This document shows positions 33,345 through 42,543 of a stretch of 64,000 nucleotides of DNA, piece after piece (the stretch's first letter is position 1; every line of letters begins with the position of its first letter). The position numbers and the translations under genes were made by a program. Under the pieces are notes generated by a model, which saw nothing but the letters and a program-made list of their open reading frames with translations, did not search any database and was not told where the DNA came from. The DNA is from Lentisphaeria bacterium (GTDB taxonomy: Bacteria > Verrucomicrobiota > Lentisphaeria > Victivallales > Victivallaceae). Location: NCBI GenBank assembly GCA_017508385.1, contig JAFVZB010000068.1:142433-206432 (forward strand). The letters run 5' to 3'.

Positions 33345-35768
33345 TTATTTCACAGCACGTTTATTTTTGAGCTGCCACTCGTAAATCGAGGGAACCGCAA
33401 GTTTCGGACGCGGCGCAGATTTATCGTACTTATAAAAACGGTTGTTTTTATTTATAAATGGCTTCTGAAGTCCGGCACTGAGTTTTCCGCTGCCTCCGTA
33501 AATTTTGTTGTCGGTGATTTCAATTCCTATACAATCAGGACTGGCAAAACGGATAAACGGACTTGACGGACTGTCAAATATAAACACATTGTTTTTGATG
33601 ATATGGTCAAAACTTGCGTTCTTGACAAAAAATCCGGCTTTTCTGACCGTGCGCATACGGTTGCCGACAAAAATCCAGTTTTCATTCATGCCGCCGAGAT
33701 AAATGGCATCCTCAATGCCGAAACCGTCACAGTTGTAAACTACGTTACGGGGACCATTGGGACCGTGAGAGCCATCTTCAGGCGGAGATGCCCACAAAAC
33801 ATTTCCGTAGCCGCCATTTTCTTTGGTATCTGATATTATACGGCAGTTCTCAAAGAGATTTTCATTGCTCCATCCGGCGTGCCACTGGGCATCACTGTTA
33901 TAGAATACTCCATTGCGGATAACATTGCCGTTTGCCGACCACTGCACCACGGGGGCATGACGCATTCCACGGGTAACTATTCCATCAAGAAGAAAATCAT
34001 AACAGCTGTCACTGCCGATATAAGCGGTTCCGCCGCCTCCTTTGAAAAAGGCGTCGTTGAATTCACTGTCAAGTATCGAACAGAACTTGGAGTTATTGGC
34101 GTAAACAGGATTGCGTCCAGCCATAATGATATTCACACCCTTGACACGGCAGTCGGTTACAAACTGCATATCAATAGTGGTGAACCAGTAATCGTTTTTG
34201 GTTTCAATCGTTAGATTTTCAACGCCGCAGCCGTGTATGGTGTCGATTTTACGCAGAAATGCTTTGTCGATCGCATCGTAATCTATTCTCAGCGGCTGAT
34301 TGAGGAATACTTTTGCTCCGTCTGTACCGGTGACAAAAAATATTGAACTGCGGAAATTTCCCCAGTTGCAGGCGTTGCGGGTGATCGCTCTGCGGCGGGG
34401 AGTTTCGGGAGCACGTAACAAAACAACGTCTCCTTTTTTGAACGGATGTTTTGCATTTTTCAAAATAACAAAATCATTTCCGCGTACACCATCTCCGGCA
34501 AGCAGATAATCTTTACCGGTAAATCCCCTGCCCTTGATGGATATCGCTCCACGGGGGTAGCCGTTGGGAAATATCGGTTTCGCCTTTTTGTCGATGACAA
34601 TTGAGAGTTTTTTTGCATAAACTTTACCGTCACCGTAATTGGCGGTCACAGAAAGTATATGTTTTCCCTGTTTTGCACTGCGGGGAAGCTGCACGTGAAA
34701 ATATGATTTATTTCCTGAGTGAAGCTGTTTTGTATATTTGCCGATAATTTTATCATCAAGTTTGGCGGTTATTGAGTTCAAATCACGTGCACGGGCAATG
34801 ATCTGCAAATTTTGACGGGGAGCAAGATGCATTCCGTCACTGACCATGTAAATATCGATGAAATCTCTTCCGGTATCATAGACAAAGTCTATTTTGGTCT
34901 TGTCTCTGCCTGCACCTCTGAGCACCACATTGCTGCGCTCTATCTGGAAGAATTTGCCGAGAGTATATTTCCCTTCGTCAAACTGGATTACTCCGCCTGA
35001 ATCAGGCAGCGCTTTTACTGCCCTGGTCAATGCCTGGTAACAATCTTTTCCGTCATTGGCTTTGACTCCGAAATCAGAAAGCCTCAGCACTTTTGTACCC
35101 GGATGGTCAAAAAATCCCTTGCGGACTCCCGCTCTGGTGAAGTCGGGATAAACGATTCCATCCGGACCGGGAAAGTCTGCCGCAGTTAGTTTTTCCTTTT
35201 CGTGCGGACGTATTTTGTACTGCGGTTTCCACGGTGGTGCAGCTTTGAAATCTTCCACTCTTTCAAGTACGATATCATCAACGGCAACCACACTTGCAAT
35301 GCGCCACGGCAGCCAGACGTTTACCCGTGCATAAGCAGTGTTTTCGTCGTAGGCGTAGGCATATTCACTGCACTTCTGCCACTCATTGATGTTTGGGGGA
35401 GCACTGCCCATATAAATTCCGCCGTTTGACAGCTTGCGGTGTTTGGAATCAAAAAACTCAACGCCGACACTCGAACCGTAATTTTCAATCATCAGCATCT
35501 TTGCGCTTATGCGGTAAACTCCAGCCCGTGCCGGGATTTTGATGGAACGCAATGCGTGGTTTCCCCTCACCTTGCTGTTTTTAACCGGAGTAAAATCCAA
35601 CAGTGCAGCTTTTTTTCCGGAAAATGCTCTGTCGGTCAGCTTACGTTTGGTAAGAGTTGTCACCTTATCCCATTGCTTGAAACCGTTTTCAAACCCCTCG
35701 GTAAAAATGACTTCAGCCGACACAGCAACAGCTATACAAATGGTAAACAGAAAAAATAATTTCTTCAT
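33345..35768 (-). CDS. Secreted pectate-lyase-fold (beta-helix) protein
   Basis: An 807-residue protein. A signal peptide (MKKLFFLFTICIAVAVSA) is followed by a beta-sandwich of about 150 residues with the look of a carbohydrate-binding module (EGFENGFKQWDKV). The Pectate_lyase_3 signature then starts near 230 (LSDFGVKANDGKDCYQALTR, KALPDSGGVIQFDEGKY), leading into a right-handed parallel beta-helix (repeats such as CRVKGVNIIMAGRNPVYANN and NNVFIFDSPSSPF). Substrate and lyase/hydrolase mechanism cannot be read off. It follows the prepilin-like gene by 16 bases, in one operon. Confidence 0.8.
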   Translation of the reverse strand: MKKLFFLFTICIAVAVSAEVIFTEGFENGFKQWDKVTTLTKRKLTDRAFSGKKAALLDFTPVKNSKVRGNHALRSIKIPARAGVYRISAKMLMIENYGSSVGVEFFDSKHRKLSNGGIYMGSAPPNINEWQKCSEYAYAYDENTAYARVNVWLPWRIASVVAVDDIVLERVEDFKAAPPWKPQYKIRPHEKEKLTAADFPGPDGIVYPDFTRAGVRKGFFDHPGTKVLRLSDFGVKANDGKDCYQALTRAVKALPDSGGVIQFDEGKYTLGKFFQIERSNVVLRGAGRDKTKIDFVYDTGRDFIDIYMVSDGMHLAPRQNLQIIARARDLNSITAKLDDKIIGKYTKQLHSGNKSYFHVQLPRSAKQGKHILSVTANYGDGKVYAKKLSIVIDKKAKPIFPNGYPRGAISIKGRGFTGKDYLLAGDGVRGNDFVILKNAKHPFKKGDVVLLRAPETPRRRAITRNACNWGNFRSSIFFVTGTDGAKVFLNQPLRIDYDAIDKAFLRKIDTIHGCGVENLTIETKNDYWFTTIDMQFVTDCRVKGVNIIMAGRNPVYANNSKFCSILDSEFNDAFFKGGGGTAYIGSDSCYDFLLDGIVTRGMRHAPVVQWSANGNVIRNGVFYNSDAQWHAGWSNENLFENCRIISDTKENGGYGNVLWASPPEDGSHGPNGPRNVVYNCDGFGIEDAIYLGGMNENWIFVGNRMRTVRKAGFFVKNASFDHIIKNNVFIFDSPSSPFIRFASPDCIGIEITDNKIYGGSGKLSAGLQKPFINKNNRFYKYDKSAPRPKLAVPSIYEWQLKNKRAVK

Positions 35769-35784
35769 AAAGAGGAAATCCTTT

Positions 35785-36603
35785 TCAGTTCAGAGAGAAA
35801 GTCACTCCATTGGCATCATTGGTCATTTTTACCCACAACGGACTCATTCTGAGCTGATAGCGATCCTGTGCCGCCACATGACCATCAAAAAACACCATAT
35901 TGGCACGATCGTTGTGCTGCAACTTGATGTGAGGAGCTCCGCCGTAAGTCTTGCCGACGATAAACTGCCAGCATGGACGGTTCTTGTTGGGGTCTGCGGC
36001 AGTACTGTTGTAGCTTGATTCACCGAAATAGGTCACTGAACCGGGAGTTTTGACGTTGGAGACCTTATAAAATCTTATTTGGGCAGAACTGCTGCCTAAT
36101 TGCTGCTCAAACCAGATATTTCCGAGCAGCTCTTTTTTGTTGTTGCCGGTAGCGGTGTAATCGTTGTCACCATTCAGGGTCAACATTCCATATACACGGT
36201 ACTCGGCATTGCTGTAATCGGAATACGGAGGATCAAAGGCTGAAGATGGACAAAAAGTCACTCTGTTGAATCTTCCGTATGACCCGCTGTTGCCACTTGG
36301 GTATATCTTATTGAAAGTAAGGTATTTGCCATCATAAAGTTTGCTCAGATACGACGGATTGCCGGTTGGCAGAACATACTGGTAAACGATTATGCCCCGG
36401 AAATCATCGGCATAAGAATGCAGTGCACCTGACATACTTTTGAGGTTATTCACGCATACAGCAGCCTTGCCGCGCTCCCGTGCCGATGAAAGTGCCGGCA
36501 TGAGGATGGATGCAAGAATTGCGATGATGGCAATTACAACGAGGAGTTCGATCAGAGTGAATGGGGATCCATTCACTCTCTCATGAGAGAGTCGTCTTTT
36601 CAT
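35785..36603 (-). CDS. Prepilin-like protein with H-X9-DG motif
   Basis: A 272-residue protein of the prepilin N-terminal methylation type: [20 protein letters not shown] at about residues 16-35, with the cleavage site before F. The globular part ends with [14 protein letters not shown], the H-X9-DG motif of a family massively expanded in Lentisphaerae and Planctomycetes and often found beside glycan-active genes. It is expected to be processed by a prepilin peptidase and sit at the cell surface or in a pseudopilus. An 18-base palindrome covers codons 4-9. It heads the operon with the pectate-lyase gene, driven from promoter copy B. Confidence 0.85.
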   Translation of the reverse strand: MKRRLSHERVNGSPFTLIELLVVIAIIAILASILMPALSSARERGKAAVCVNNLKSMSGALHSYADDFRGIIVYQYVLPTGNPSYLSKLYDGKYLTFNKIYPSGNSGSYGRFNRVTFCPSSAFDPPYSDYSNAEYRVYGMLTLNGDNDYTATGNNKKELLGNIWFEQQLGSSSAQIRFYKVSNVKTPGSVTYFGESSYNSTAADPNKNRPCWQFIVGKTYGGAPHIKLQHNDRANMVFFDGHVAAQDRYQLRMSPLWVKMTNDANGVTFSLN

Positions 36604-36658
36604 GAAAATTTTCCTTTCGTGTTGTTTTCAAAGACATAACTTGTCGGAAACAGACACA

Positions 36659-36697
36659 TATATTATACACAAACTCCGGAATAAAACAATAGCAAAA
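36659..36697 (-). promoter_or_regulatory. Shared 39-base promoter element, copy B
   Basis: On the minus strand TTTTGCTATTGTTT, TATTCCGGAG, TTTGTGTATAATATA, with -10 TATAAT and a weak -35 TTGTTT at 16-base spacing. It drives the prepilin-like/pectate-lyase operon from 56 bases upstream of the start codon. Confidence 0.75.
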
Positions 36698-36985
36698 CTG
36701 TAAAAAAAGAGGAAAAAAGTTCAAAAAAGCGTAACTTATTATAAATCAAAAGGCTCTGTTCCCGACACGGGTAGGTAAAGGTAAATAAAAAAGTTTCTCC
36801 GCTTTTCTTGAAAGGGAGAGATCCGCCGTCGCCAAGGCTATGGCGGGACAGGGGGAAAAGAATAACGAAGCCGACGTTCGGCTTCTTTTCTCGTGAAAAG
36901 AAGTTTTCACGCTTTCCCCGCATCATCTCCCCATATCTGGAACAAAGCTAATCAAAAAAATGAAGTGCCCGGCAAAACATAAAAA
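36698..36985. other. Intergenic region with stem-loops
   Basis: No gene is seen. It holds two hairpins: CCGCC/GGCGG arms at 36823-36846 around the sequence GTCGCCAAGGCTAT, and GAAGCCGA/TCGGCTTC at 36867-36885 followed by TTTTC on the plus strand, which looks like an intrinsic terminator with no gene before it. It may be a dispersed repeat or the remains of a lost gene. Confidence 0.4.
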
Positions 36986-37019
36986 ATCCCGGACGATTTC
37001 TTTTGGAATCATCCGGGAT
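36986..37019 (-). terminator. Intrinsic terminator of the mannosidase gene
   Basis: A stem built from ATCCCGGA/TCCGGGAT plus an inner GATT-type pairing; on the minus strand it is followed by TTTTTTATG. It lies 29 bases past the GH38 stop. Confidence 0.8.
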
Positions 37020-37048
37020 GAGTTTTATTTATCCATGCTCTTTCAGGA

Positions 37049-39130
37049 TCACTCGTATTTACTTGCGCACCCGAGAGTAACTTCGCTGAAAAACGGTTTG
37101 CTCAACACCTTTTCGCGCAGGGCAAAAGCCTTTTCTGCATCGAACTTATCCAGCATGGCAAGGAGTATTTTGGCAGTGCTTTCACCGCATCCGCTCACTT
37201 CAAAGGCATGCTCTTCAGGAATGATCCGGGGGTCGTGGTGACTGTATATGGGGGTACGCAGCAAGGTCAAACGGACTCTGCCGTCACTCTGTACATCACA
37301 TGCCGTAAACTCTCCGGCGATAACCAGACTTCTGCCGTTGGCAGCTGAAAGCACAATTGCACCTGCCACCGGATACTCCTTGCCGTTACAGCTGCGGGGA
37401 ATAAATGCTCCCGGAACAGCATCATATCTGTGACTGATTTCAAAAGGCAATCTGAACTCCATCTTCAAAATCTGCTGTTCGCTCTGCCAATTCATCTTCA
37501 GAGCAAGAGAAAGCTCTTCCGGCTCAGCCAAATCCCGTCGGACTTCATTCAGCAGATTTGCGCCGCAGCAGAAAGTTGTCAGAGTATCACTGAATAATAC
37601 TCCGCGGTTGAAGGAAAAGCTCTTTTTCTTCTCCATTTCTGCCCCGTCTGATGCCGGATAACGATCAACACTGTGACTCCAGGTATCAGTCTTATCAGGA
37701 TAGACGACGTAACTGTGATGCACTCCGAAGAAGGAATCCGCCTTTCCGACCGGCTCCCCGGATGATTTCCCTGAGTCTTCACGAATAGTGATTATCCGCC
37801 TGCCGTGTGCCGGAATATCAAGAAATACTGCAAAACGGCGCAACCCCATGGCGCATTCACACCGGATTTCCTGCGAAGCAAGTAAATTACCGTTCTCATC
37901 GTAAAATGCATAGTTCCTGTTATGAGGAGCGCACCAGTCATAACCGAGCCACGGCTCACATTCCACGATTCCGCTGCGGTCGTATTCTGTAAAATTGTCG
38001 AAAATCAACTGCTGATAAGGTGATGCCGGAACCTGATTGTTTTTCAGCTTTACTGCCTTTTCAATGATGTTGTTTGCCGTGGAGCGGGCAAATCCCAAAT
38101 CATCGTAAATATCCTCATAGGCAGATTTCACCGATGTACCGGGCAGAACATCGTGAAATGTAGCAAACCAGACTTTTTTCCATGCCGCATCAAACATTAC
38201 TTTTTCTTCATATCCCAATGCGTTTTCAGGAATATCCTTAAGGCAGTTTTCAGCTGCAAGCATGGCTTTTTCTGCGGTGAGCATCTGACTTTTCATACTT
38301 CTTACTGCGCTGTAACAGCCGACAGCATGGTGTTGAAGTTCATTTTTCCAAACCGGTTTTGCAACATTTTTCACAGCTTCAAAATAGCGGTCAGGGGTGC
38401 TGAACTCTATCTCCCAGCCGGGGATGATATCCGGATTGTCGAGCAGAAAAGCTATCTCTGAAGCCACAGGTCCGCCGCCGTGGTTACCGACTCCGACAAA
38501 CCCCATGAAGTGCTCAACACCGGGTGCAGTTTCGGCAAGACACGATTCAAGGTTGAGTTTTATACCTTGACCGAGATCAGGACCGACTGTACAGTAAGCC
38601 CCTGCCAAGCGGTAGGTATTGAGAATTCCGCCTTTGACTCCGTGCCATTCAAAGAGGTTGCCCGGCAGATTCAGTATGGCATTTTCCGGTCTTGACATCA
38701 CATAATTTTCAATACCGCAGGCGTTCCAGATATCAGGAATGGTCGCCGCATGACCGAAACTGTCAACATTGAATCCGGTCTTAACTCTCAAACCGAAACG
38801 GCTTTCAAAATAGTTTTGGGAATACTCGCCCTGCCGGAGCAAATTTTCATACATCGGGATATTGCAGTCAGGCTGAATATAAAAGCCTCCTGTAACGTGC
38901 CATCTGCCGCATTCTATATTTTTCGCAACCTTGCGGAATATATCAGGAGCGCACTTTTCAAGAGTTTCATAAAACCATGCCTCCCCGCGGGTTATAATTA
39001 TTTCCGGAAAACGCTCTATAAGTGTGCATGCGGTGCGTGCTGTTGCTATTACCTCATCAATTCCCTGGCTGCGTTTCCACGCCCATACCGGATCCAGATG
39101 CGAGTTCAGTATCACATGTATTTTTTTCAT
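37049..39130 (-). CDS. GH38-type alpha-mannosidase
   Basis: A 693-residue enzyme from ATG 39130 (AAAGGTGATG just upstream); the Met five codons earlier would place that site inside the gene. Motifs of family GH38: HLDPVWAW with zinc-binding His11 and Asp13, GGFYIQPDCN, and the nucleophile Asp123 in FNVDSFGHAATIPDIW. A downstream TFHDVLPGTSVKSAYED holds the further zinc-binding His. No signal peptide, so a cytoplasmic enzyme acting on imported oligosaccharides is likely. Its promoter is copy C of the shared element. Confidence 0.88.
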   Translation of the reverse strand: MKKIHVILNSHLDPVWAWKRSQGIDEVIATARTACTLIERFPEIIITRGEAWFYETLEKCAPDIFRKVAKNIECGRWHVTGGFYIQPDCNIPMYENLLRQGEYSQNYFESRFGLRVKTGFNVDSFGHAATIPDIWNACGIENYVMSRPENAILNLPGNLFEWHGVKGGILNTYRLAGAYCTVGPDLGQGIKLNLESCLAETAPGVEHFMGFVGVGNHGGGPVASEIAFLLDNPDIIPGWEIEFSTPDRYFEAVKNVAKPVWKNELQHHAVGCYSAVRSMKSQMLTAEKAMLAAENCLKDIPENALGYEEKVMFDAAWKKVWFATFHDVLPGTSVKSAYEDIYDDLGFARSTANNIIEKAVKLKNNQVPASPYQQLIFDNFTEYDRSGIVECEPWLGYDWCAPHNRNYAFYDENGNLLASQEIRCECAMGLRRFAVFLDIPAHGRRIITIREDSGKSSGEPVGKADSFFGVHHSYVVYPDKTDTWSHSVDRYPASDGAEMEKKKSFSFNRGVLFSDTLTTFCCGANLLNEVRRDLAEPEELSLALKMNWQSEQQILKMEFRLPFEISHRYDAVPGAFIPRSCNGKEYPVAGAIVLSAANGRSLVIAGEFTACDVQSDGRVRLTLLRTPIYSHHDPRIIPEEHAFEVSGCGESTAKILLAMLDKFDAEKAFALREKVLSKPFFSEVTLGCASKYE

Positions 39131-39181
39131 AACATCACCTTTCATCTATGATTTTCAAAAGCAGAACTCTTCTGAAACAAT

Positions 39182-39220
39182 TATACTATACACAAAGTCC
39201 GGAATAAAGCAAGAGCAAAA
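39182..39220 (-). promoter_or_regulatory. Shared 39-base promoter element, copy C
   Basis: On the minus strand TTTTGCTCTTGCTT, TATTCCGGAC, TTTGTGTATAGTATA. The -10 is TATAGT and the weak -35 TTGCTT at 16 bases. It lies about 50 bases upstream of the mannosidase start and just beyond the terminator of the GH106-like gene. Confidence 0.75.
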
Positions 39221-39228
39221 CTCAAAAA

Positions 39229-39258
39229 AAGCCACGCTCTGTAAAAAGAACATGGCTT
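39229..39258 (-). terminator. Intrinsic terminator of the GH106-like gene
   Basis: AAGCCATG pairs with CGTGGCTT (one wobble) around a 14-base loop, followed on the minus strand by TTTTTGAG. It lies 32 bases past the stop. Confidence 0.7.
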
Positions 39259-39290
39259 ATCAGATGATATATATTGTTTATTCGGTGGTA

Positions 39291-42200
39291 TTATTTTCTG
39301 ATTACCGGAGTTTCCATGAGTCCGCACTTGACCAGCTGGCGGGTTTCGGTCTCGACGGCCTTGAATTGTGCCGGACCTGTCCAGACGGGACGCTTCTCAA
39401 GATAAAACGGTCCCATGGCATTGCGGCGGTGTCCGAGAATACGCAGAACGAGAGTTCCTGATACCGGCTCATCGCCGAGCTCGATGGTGTACGGAGGCCA
39501 CGAAATCAGCTTGAATTCGCTGCCGTTTATGCTGTATTCGACAGCCACTCCGCGCCACTCGCCGAGCTCGATGGTTCCTGATACTCCGTCAAGCGGAATG
39601 ATATAGTCGAGATTACCCGCAAAGTTGGGCAGTCTCTGTTTGCACCAGTCGCCGATTTCAAGTTTTTCCGGAAGAGTAACGAGGGTGTCGTTTTCGACTC
39701 CGAAATCTCCGATGAGATAGCACATCTCGAGTCCGGGCAGCAGATTGGAGTAGCGGCACTCAAGCTCGAGCGTGTTGTTTCCGACAACGAACATATCCTC
39801 GGGCAAAGCCACTTTGCGGATGGCGATATCGCACCACCAGCCGGTATCGCTCTGATCTATCGGCTTGCCGTTGAAACGCATGGTGTAGAGTCCGGGAGAC
39901 TCCAGCGCAAACTCTGCACCTCCCGCCGGAATGGTCTCAACGTTGATATTATAACGCAAAGTAAGGTCGATTTCTCCCGTCTTTTTGCGGCTCGAGTTGC
40001 ACCACGGCTGAACCATGGCTCCGCCTCTCGGAGCTGAACCGATGAGCTTGCGCAGTTTGTCATCGAGCGTGAGAACGTACTCGGCGGAGTTCCACTCTGC
40101 TCCGTTGACCCGGTATTCAGGCTTATCCAGAACCAGAAGATTCTTTTCTGAGAGCTTGTAAGCAACCCGTGCACCCTGAGCAAACAGCGGAACAACAGAA
40201 TTGCTGCGTTTTTTTGCAGCTGTGCAGACCTCTGTGGAAATTTCACTATTGCTGGCAACGTAAACCCGGCTCTGAAGCGGTTCAAAACCGGTGTTGATGA
40301 CAGCCAAACCGTCAACCGTTTCAAACGAAACCTTATACCATTTGCCTGTCGCAGTGTCGAGCTCGTAAATTCCGTAACCGTCGGGAATGAGCCATTTGAT
40401 GACGGTTTCAGGATAGGTGCGTTTATTTTTACGCACCATCTGCATCTCTTCCTCACCGAGCACATCTTCAGGTGCGGGGTTACGGTCAGTATATTGAGTC
40501 CATCTGAGGCTCTTGCCGAAGTTGCTGACAAAGAGTGACTGGTAATCTTTTCCGGTATGGATGCTGTGGAGCATCGAACAGATTTCCTCACCGTTTGAAG
40601 TTATCGACACCCGACGTATCGCTCTGCCCAATTCGGTAACGGCTTTATCCTCATCCGCCTGAATGAACTTGGCAAAGGCTTTTTCCGCACGGTCACTCAG
40701 CTCGGCATCGACTCTCGACGGAGCTTTACCCACATAGACGACGGTTCCGCCTGAAGCGTGGAACTCTTCGAGCAGTGCAAGCGTGGTCGAGCGGATGGTG
40801 AGCATCTGCGGAACCAATACAGCCTTGTAGGCGGCTTTATTGACGAAGAGTTTTCCATCTTCAACTTTGCCGTGGCGTGACATGATATCTTCACAGCCGA
40901 GGTCGAAGTCGAGGTGCTCCATCAGGAGTTTGTTGTGGAGAGGTCCGAACTTTTTGGACTCGAGCAACGGGTCGATTTTGGCTCCTGAACAATCACAGTT
41001 GTAATCATTGAAGAGAGCTATTCCCCAGAATGATTCAACGGGGTGGATGAGAAGCAAATCACGGGTCTCCTCGCCGCTGTTGAGCACGGCACTTACTCTG
41101 CCGAAGTAGTGCTCGAGCTGTTTGTGGCGGTCTGCCCACGGTGACTGGTAAGAGATGGAAGCAGGGTAATCACGTTTCGCTTCGGCGGCGGAAGTGTACC
41201 ACGCAAGGTGCTGGCAGCGCAGGTTTATGCCGAGAGCCAGCTGCCAGTCTCCGAGAGCCTTGTGTCCGAAGAAGGGGAAATCCCAGCCGGTACATCCGTA
41301 GGTCTCCGAAAGTCTGGTTTTCCATCCGAACTGATGTGCAACACTGGATACCTGTTTTGCAGTCATAAATTCGTCACGGTACTCGGTGAGCAAATCCATT
41401 CCGGGAGCCTGCATATACTCGTAAAAACGCATACACTCGCCGACACACTGGGTCTGTATCTCTATGCCGCCCTCCTGCAACAGGTGTCCGGTATAGAGCA
41501 TATTGTTTTCCTGACACCACTTGCCGATGCGCTCGCCGAAGGCACGGGTGAAGAGCTCGGCGCAGAGGTCGTAATAGTCGTGGCGGGGTTTGCTGAACAT
41601 CTCACTCTGTTCGAACATGAAGAGCTCAGGAAGTTTTTCGAGCAGGTCGTAACCGAACCGCTCCATGAATTTTTCAGGAATGGCATCTGTCCACTGAATA
41701 TGATAAGCGTCAACGGCAGAGAGGTGGCGGTAATTGGGCTCATCGGTAAAAATTCCGGGAACCGCCTTGCCGAACTTATCGGCAATCTCACGGCGGTAGG
41801 CTTCGTGGGTGACTTCTATGAACTTGTCAACCGCTTCGGGATTCATCGTATCAAGGTACGCCTCTCCGTTGAACCAGGAGTTGTCTCCGGAAACAACTCT
41901 CACGAAACGAAAGAGCTTTTCTCCATCTTCCGGCTGCTCATTTTCAGCAAGTTTGCGGTAGGATATGTAACGGCGTGAACCGGGAGCAAATTTTACCGCA
42001 AATCTGCCGAGCTCTACGGGGTCGATGCCTCCGCAATTTTCATTCTCTTCGAGCATCACCAAGCCGCGTATGCGGTAACGCACATCGCTGGTCACCAGAC
42101 CTCCGGCGGCTCCGCTGGGCCAGCGGTCCTCATCATAGAGCCATGCGTGCATATTGAGTTTTTCAGCCTCTTCGATACAGGCTTTGACACAATCGAACCA

Positions 42201-42398
42201 CTCTTCTGAGAGGTAGGGAGTATTCAATCCGACACGGGAGTGCATAAAAAAGCCGCCGAGTCCCATATCTTTCATCAGGTGTATCTGACGGATAAGTTCC
42301 TCTTTGGTGAGTTTTCCGTTCCATGCCCAGAACGGAGCTCCGTGCAGAGAGGGGTTGGAACTTTCTTCTGCAACACTTTTCAACAAATCTTTGACCAT
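39291..42398 (-). CDS. GH106-like glycoside hydrolase (alpha-L-rhamnosidase type)
   Basis: A 1035-residue protein. The N-terminus GAPFWAWNGKLTKEELIRQI, then MGLGGFFMHSRVGLNTPYLS and AWLYDEDRWPSGAAGG, is typical of the large GH106-like group linked to alpha-L-rhamnosidase activity on plant glycans. A TIM-barrel is followed by a beta-galactosidase-like middle domain, and a C-terminal beta-sandwich (MRFNGKPIDQSDTGWWCDIA) of the sugar-binding type. No signal peptide is seen, so a cytoplasmic or non-classical location is likely. The divergent AraC-type gene probably controls it. Exact substrate is not determinable. Confidence 0.75.
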   Translation of the reverse strand: MVKDLLKSVAEESSNPSLHGAPFWAWNGKLTKEELIRQIHLMKDMGLGGFFMHSRVGLNTPYLSEEWFDCVKACIEEAEKLNMHAWLYDEDRWPSGAAGGLVTSDVRYRIRGLVMLEENENCGGIDPVELGRFAVKFAPGSRRYISYRKLAENEQPEDGEKLFRFVRVVSGDNSWFNGEAYLDTMNPEAVDKFIEVTHEAYRREIADKFGKAVPGIFTDEPNYRHLSAVDAYHIQWTDAIPEKFMERFGYDLLEKLPELFMFEQSEMFSKPRHDYYDLCAELFTRAFGERIGKWCQENNMLYTGHLLQEGGIEIQTQCVGECMRFYEYMQAPGMDLLTEYRDEFMTAKQVSSVAHQFGWKTRLSETYGCTGWDFPFFGHKALGDWQLALGINLRCQHLAWYTSAAEAKRDYPASISYQSPWADRHKQLEHYFGRVSAVLNSGEETRDLLLIHPVESFWGIALFNDYNCDCSGAKIDPLLESKKFGPLHNKLLMEHLDFDLGCEDIMSRHGKVEDGKLFVNKAAYKAVLVPQMLTIRSTTLALLEEFHASGGTVVYVGKAPSRVDAELSDRAEKAFAKFIQADEDKAVTELGRAIRRVSITSNGEEICSMLHSIHTGKDYQSLFVSNFGKSLRWTQYTDRNPAPEDVLGEEEMQMVRKNKRTYPETVIKWLIPDGYGIYELDTATGKWYKVSFETVDGLAVINTGFEPLQSRVYVASNSEISTEVCTAAKKRSNSVVPLFAQGARVAYKLSEKNLLVLDKPEYRVNGAEWNSAEYVLTLDDKLRKLIGSAPRGGAMVQPWCNSSRKKTGEIDLTLRYNINVETIPAGGAEFALESPGLYTMRFNGKPIDQSDTGWWCDIAIRKVALPEDMFVVGNNTLELECRYSNLLPGLEMCYLIGDFGVENDTLVTLPEKLEIGDWCKQRLPNFAGNLDYIIPLDGVSGTIELGEWRGVAVEYSINGSEFKLISWPPYTIELGDEPVSGTLVLRILGHRRNAMGPFYLEKRPVWTGPAQFKAVETETRQLVKCGLMETPVIRK

Positions 42399-42480
42399 GG
42401 TATATTTCTCCTTATTTAAGGTGACTTTGTTGAAATATATACCTGTTTTTCAAAAAAACCATAAATAAATCAACAAAAAA

Positions 42481-42514
42481 TTAGCATTTTCTGACAAATG
42501 TGTTATACTATAAC
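42481..42514 (+). promoter_or_regulatory. Promoter and palindrome before the AraC gene
   Basis: TTAGCA at 42481 and TATACT at 42504 with a 17-base spacer give a fair sigma-70 promoter. The perfect inverted repeat GTTAT-ACT-ATAAC (42502-42514) overlaps the -10 box and could be an operator for autoregulation. Confidence 0.5.
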
Positions 42515-42543
42515 AAAAAGCTGTGTCAAAGAGGATTGTTTTT

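Noticed and set aside
36823..36885. Insertion sequence remnant
   Set aside because: No transposase fragment, terminal repeats or target duplication; only stem-loops are seen.
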